DNA of 64,000 nucleotides, taken from contig NZ_JACHEB010000017.1 in NCBI RefSeq assembly GCF_014201335.1, positions 54,325-118,324 on the forward strand, in the 5' to 3' direction. Below the pieces are notes generated by a model, which saw only the letters and a program-made list of their open reading frames with translations, did no database searches and was not told the DNA's origin. Shown here piece after piece: positions 60,728-64,000 of this stretch. This stretch comes from Tunturiibacter gelidiferens. Its GTDB lineage: Bacteria; Acidobacteriota; Terriglobia; Terriglobales; Acidobacteriaceae. The translations under genes were made by a program, and so were the position numbers. Every line of letters begins with the position of its first letter. Within the stretch, counting starts at the first letter, position 1.

Positions 60728-61636
60728 ATGAACCGTATTGCGGAATTAGAGATGATGGCCGTTGAGCAGGCTGAGACGATGAAAGAACAGCGTGCAGTGA
60801 ACCGCAGAAAGTTCATGATTGGGCTGGGTTTGGCCGGCGGGTCTGTTGGAGTGGGTCTGACGGGTTGCAGCGAACGCAACCAGACTCCATCTACCGTTCT
60901 AGCCGCGGGACCTTCGGAGACGGATATTCTGAACTTTGCTTTGAACCTTGAGTTTCTTGAGACGACGTTTTATTCCTTTGCGACGCAGGGTACGGACCTG
61001 CCCGCTTCGCTCATCGCAGGAAGTGGCCCAGTGACCGGCGCCCCGGCCGCTAAGCTGACTTTTATCAACCAGCAGATTACAGATGTACTGAATGAGATTT
61101 TCTTTGACGAGATGTCGCATGTTGCCGCTCTTCAGAACGTTCTCGGCAGCAGCCAAATCAAAAGGCCCGCGTTGAACCTTGCAGCGGCGGGGCAGGCGAC
61201 GGGAGGGAATTTCATCACAATCGCGCGTCAGTTTGTGGACGTAGGCGCCAGCGCTTATGCTGGCGGTATCGCTCTGTTGACAGGCGCGAACCTTGCAACA
61301 GTCGCGCAGATCCTTCCGGTTGAGGGTTTCCACGCCGGAGCGCTTCGGCTTCTAGCTATTCAACAGGGACTTCCCTTTGCTCCGGCAGATGGATTCGATG
61401 TCCCGACCTCTGATCCCGGAGCACAGGTTCTAGCAACCCAAGGGCCGACGTCTGCGGGAGGCTTCTTTGCCACGGCAGGAACTTCCACAGCGACTGCCAG
61501 CGTCCCTGCAGGACTTGCTTTCACACGCAGTGCATCACAGGTTCTGCAGATCGTCTATAACGTTGCTGGTCAAACGGGCATTTCCAATGGAGGATTTTTC
61601 CCTGATGGCCTGAACGGCAACATCAAGACCACGTAA
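60728..61636 (+). CDS. Tat-exported ferritin-like domain protein
   Basis: 302 residues. The N-terminus has RRKFMIGLGLAGGSVGVGLT with a twin Arg and a following Cys (TGCSER), fitting a Tat signal, perhaps with lipid attachment. The ferritin-like four-helix region covers about 65-215: DILNFALNLEFLETTFYSFA, then VLNEIFFDEMSHVAALQNVL, and GFHAGALRLLAIQQG, each with Glu/His residues suited to a metal site. Members occur in multiple copies in Acidobacteriota; function unknown, possibly periplasmic iron or stress protection. Divergent from the DUF885 gene. Confidence 0.8.
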   Translation: MNRIAELEMMAVEQAETMKEQRAVNRRKFMIGLGLAGGSVGVGLTGCSERNQTPSTVLAAGPSETDILNFALNLEFLETTFYSFATQGTDLPASLIAGSGPVTGAPAAKLTFINQQITDVLNEIFFDEMSHVAALQNVLGSSQIKRPALNLAAAGQATGGNFITIARQFVDVGASAYAGGIALLTGANLATVAQILPVEGFHAGALRLLAIQQGLPFAPADGFDVPTSDPGAQVLATQGPTSAGGFFATAGTSTATASVPAGLAFTRSASQVLQIVYNVAGQTGISNGGFFPDGLNGNIKTT

Positions 61637-61857
61637 GAGTGGTCAATTGCTAAACATTACTGAGAGTAACTCCTGCACAGTAATCTCCTAAGCTGGCGAG
61701 CATCATCGGGAAGGGATGGCAATGTGGCGTCAAACTGCACATTGACTTGTCGCTCGTAATGCTTAGTGCGTGTTGCCGTGTTGCTGGTATCTCTTGGGTT
61801 CGGCCCGCAGCCGCTTCTGTCAGATGCGGTACAAACGAGAATGAAAAGAGTCTTGAA

Positions 61858-63162
61858 GTGAAAATTGGCTTTATCAGTATGCCGCTCACCGGTCACCTAA
61901 ATCCGATGATTGCCTTATCCCGCAAATTGCAGTCCCGAGGACACGAAATCGTTTTCATCGGGGTGCCCGATGTCGGCCCCTACGCCTGCGCTGCCGGACT
62001 TGATTTCGTCTCCTACTGTGAAGAGGAGTTCCCCGCAGGATCATGCGCCAGCGCTCTCGCTCCAGTGGCGAAGCTTCATGGCACGGAGGCGACACGCTGG
62101 ACAATTCAAGGGGCGGGCAGAGCTTTCTTCCAGATAGCATCGCAGCATCTGCCGGGCACACTCGCCGAAACGGGGGGTTGAGGCGCTGGTGCTCGACACT
62201 ATCCACCTGTACCTCGAGGTCGTCCCTATGAGTTTAGGTATTCCGTATGCGCATGTATGGGCCATTTTGAATATCGACTTTTCCGGATCCACACCTCCTT
62301 CAGTCGTGCCGGGACTATACGAGGACACCTCGGCGGGGCGCACCCGAAATTCTGACGACCTGAAGAAGAATGACAACGCATTCTTTGGCCTCGTGCAACC
62401 TCTTGCAGAAGAATACGCTGAGCGGGCCGGCCTCAAGCTTAATTGGAGCGATCCCACTGCAACCGTCTCCAGGCAGGCTGTGGCCATAGTGTCGCAAACA
62501 CCAAAAGAGTTCGACTTGCCGGGCATTCCCTGGCCCCCTGAGTTTCACTACGCGGGCCTTTCTTCGATGATGCGGGCCGCGAGCCTATCCCCTTTCCCTG
62601 GGAAAAGCTGAATGGCAGGCCTCTAGTCTATGCGTCGCTTGGAACCTTGGTGAACGGCATGGCGAGCATCTACAAAACCATCTTGGCCGCGGTTGGACGG
62701 GTGCCTGAGATCCAGGTTGTCCTCGTCAAAGGAAACAATATCGAGCTCAACGAGCTTGGCCCGATCCCATCCAACGTGATAGTCGTCGACAAAGCGCCTC
62801 AGCTTGAACTCCTCAAGCGTTGCGTACTCTGAATTACGCACGCCGGACTCAACACTGCCCTTGAATCGCTCGCACAAGGTGTTCCCATGATGGCCATCCC
62901 CATCGGCTATGACCAGTTCGGGGTAGCTATCCGCATCGCCTACCACGGAGTCGGCGAGTTTCTTGAAGTCGACGACCTCACCATATACGGTCTCCATGAG
63001 TTGATTCAGAAAGTCCTGCTCTATCCCGCGTATCGCAAGAAAGCACAGTACTTCAAAAACGTAATTGCGAAGCGCCGCGGGCTCGACGTCGCCGCCGAAG
63101 CGATCGAGCGCGCCTTCGAACGAGCCATCGAAAGCCGTCCTTCTGAGATCACCCGCGCATGA
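61858..63162 (+). pseudogene. Decayed glycosyltransferase of the UDP-glycosyltransferase (MGT/GT1) type (copy B)
   Basis: From GTG 61858: KIGFISMPLTGHLNPMIALS, KLQSRGHEIVFIGVPDVGPY and LAPVAKLHGTEATRW. It continues through LVLDTIHLYLEVVPMSLGIP to the donor-binding ITHAGLNTALESLAQGVPMM and IPIGYDQFG block, ending about 63162. Three lesions are visible: an extra G in the G-run at 62172-62177, a missing C at about 62555, and TGA for Cys at 62830-62832. Undamaged it would have been about 430 residues, transferring sugar to a small hydrophobic acceptor or lipid. Confidence 0.8.
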
Positions 63163-63488
63163 GGGCGGCCCCTCCCCAAATCGAATAGCCGCCAAAGTTC
63201 AATTGGCCGCCAGAACCTTGTGTGGGGGAGCATGAACTCTCCGCCGTTCGTTTGGAGGATTTCCAGCTGGAAAGGGCCGGAGGAGATCCGGAATAAGAGC
63301 AACATGGCATGAAGGGAACCGCTCTCACTCGATGCAGAAGCTCGACATCCAATACGAGTACCTAAAAAATTAATCGGATGCGATAGCAGAAACGATGCAG
63401 CGGTCATATCGATGGACAATGTGGATCGGGTGCATCGTCGATGGGTAGAGCATCCACCGGGTTATCCCATCGAAGCGATTGGCACCAT

Positions 63489-63522
63489 ACGTATGCTGCG
63501 TAATTATTTACGCAGCATACGT
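63489..63522. repeat. 34-bp perfect inverted repeat (15-4-15)
   Basis: Arms ACGTATGCTGCGTAA and TTACGCAGCATACGT separated by TTAT. No T-run follows, so a terminator is unlikely. Geometry is close to a loxP- or operator-like site for a dimeric recombinase or regulator. Confidence 0.75.
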
Positions 63523-63545
63523 TCTAGAGGCATCTGTGCCTCAGA

Positions 63546-63605
63546 TTATCCACGGAAGCCGATTTACAGAACAACATGAGCTCATGTGTATAGCGTTGTG
63601 GACAA
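63546..63605. promoter_or_regulatory. Pair of DnaA-box-like nonamers flanking a palindrome
   Basis: TTATCCACG at 63546-63554 and TGTGGACAA at 63597-63605 (reverse strand TTGTCCACA) each differ by one base from TTATCCACA. Between them is the 14-bp palindrome ACATGAGCTCATGT (63574-63587). Could be an origin fragment or chance. Confidence 0.4.
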
Positions 63606-63946
63606 CTTAGAGAACAGCTCACTGAGGATATCCGGGAGGCGATTGGTCACTAAAGTACTTATCGAGAAGGGCTATCTGCTGAAACTTGGATGAAACTCAC
63701 AACCGATTATGATTATCTTCGGCTCCTTGCTCCTACTCAACCCTGATCTCCACACTAACCAAAGTCTACGGGATCCAGCGGAGCCTCCGGCCTTATCTAA
63801 TCAGAGCCCAAAATCCCGATGGGGACAACTGCCTCGTGACTTACGGACCGCCTTCGAAGTTCTTGATCAAACCCTCCTGTGGGCCGCGATATCTCTTCCC
63901 TTCCATCCTTCGCGATGGAGCGGCGCGAACGATGGGGCAGGAGAAG

Positions 63947-63974
63947 GGGGCAACGGAGTGGCCTCCGTTGCCCC
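63947..63974. terminator. Strong G/C-rich hairpin
   Basis: GGGGCAACGGAG pairs perfectly with CTCCGTTGCCCC across a TGGC loop, 12 pairs. No clear T-run on the plus strand; it may terminate a gene beyond the window on either side. Confidence 0.55.
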
Positions 63975-64000
63975 TCTTGGGGTGTGAAGATGCCGCGCGG

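Larger units (their letters stand above)
63163..64000. other. Non-coding end of the window with structured elements
   Basis: No gene accepted; a 92-codon frame at 63709-63987 ends inside a hairpin. It holds the 34-bp inverted repeat, palindrome and DnaA-like nonamers listed separately. Confidence 0.45.

Overview
The window reads as a plasmid or megaplasmid segment from an acidobacterium (Acidobacteriota, Terriglobia-like). This rests on an Oar-type TonB-dependent receptor with an N-terminal carboxypeptidase-regulatory domain, three very large secreted YncE-propeller/phosphoesterase fusion proteins, Tat-exported ferritin-like proteins, M13 and DUF885 peptidases, and a complete iteron/RepA/ParA plasmid core. 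The species cannot be fixed from sequence alone. No rRNA, tRNA or CRISPR array was recognised.

Layout. 1-2.3 kb: the 3' end of a CoA-ligase-like gene, a photoactive yellow protein (PYP) homologue, and a PAS-PAS-GGDEF diguanylate cyclase, which together look like a light-to-c-di-GMP module. 2.75-9.95 kb: plasmid backbone, with RepA, a 22-bp iteron array, a second palindromic repeat array, ParA plus a ribbon-helix-helix partner, a DUF1016 nuclease-like protein and a tyrosine recombinase. This block lies between two Tn3-type 38-bp ends that point away from it. 9.9-10.9 kb: wreckage of Tn3, IS6 and a recombinase. 11.1-26.7 kb: a secretion and nutrient island with three YncE/phosphoesterase proteins, one TonB receptor and a metal-type two-component system. 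A 20-bp palindrome that looks like a response-regulator box precedes the third phosphoesterase gene. 26.7-45 kb: gene-poor decayed region holding a receiver/RsbRD-like regulator and its deleted paralogue, a Crp/Fnr regulator, many tiny proteins, and relics of ISNCY (IS1202-like), IS3, IS6 and IS110 elements.

45.4-54.4 kb: ordinary accessory genes (amino-acid permease, GNAT acetyltransferase, an MBOAT/SGNH O-acetylation pair, a TetR regulator divergent from two Rossmann-fold oxidoreductases, an ECF sigma factor). 54.7-63.2 kb: secreted peptidases (truncated M19 dipeptidase, M13, DUF885) and a ferritin-like protein, bounded by two decayed copies of one glycosyltransferase gene. 63.2-64 kb: non-coding, with a 34-bp inverted repeat, two DnaA-box-like nonamers and a strong hairpin.

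How the parts fit. The backbone supplies replication, segregation and probably multimer resolution. The cargo is mainly envelope and exported proteins for nutrient capture (phosphate esters or peptides) plus signalling. Four Tn3-type ends and at least six IS relics indicate that the cargo was assembled by transposition and then eroded. The most novel candidate is the PYP-diguanylate cyclase pair next to a possible chromophore-ligase gene. The best-supported replicon feature is the pair of distinct repeat arrays between repA and parA.
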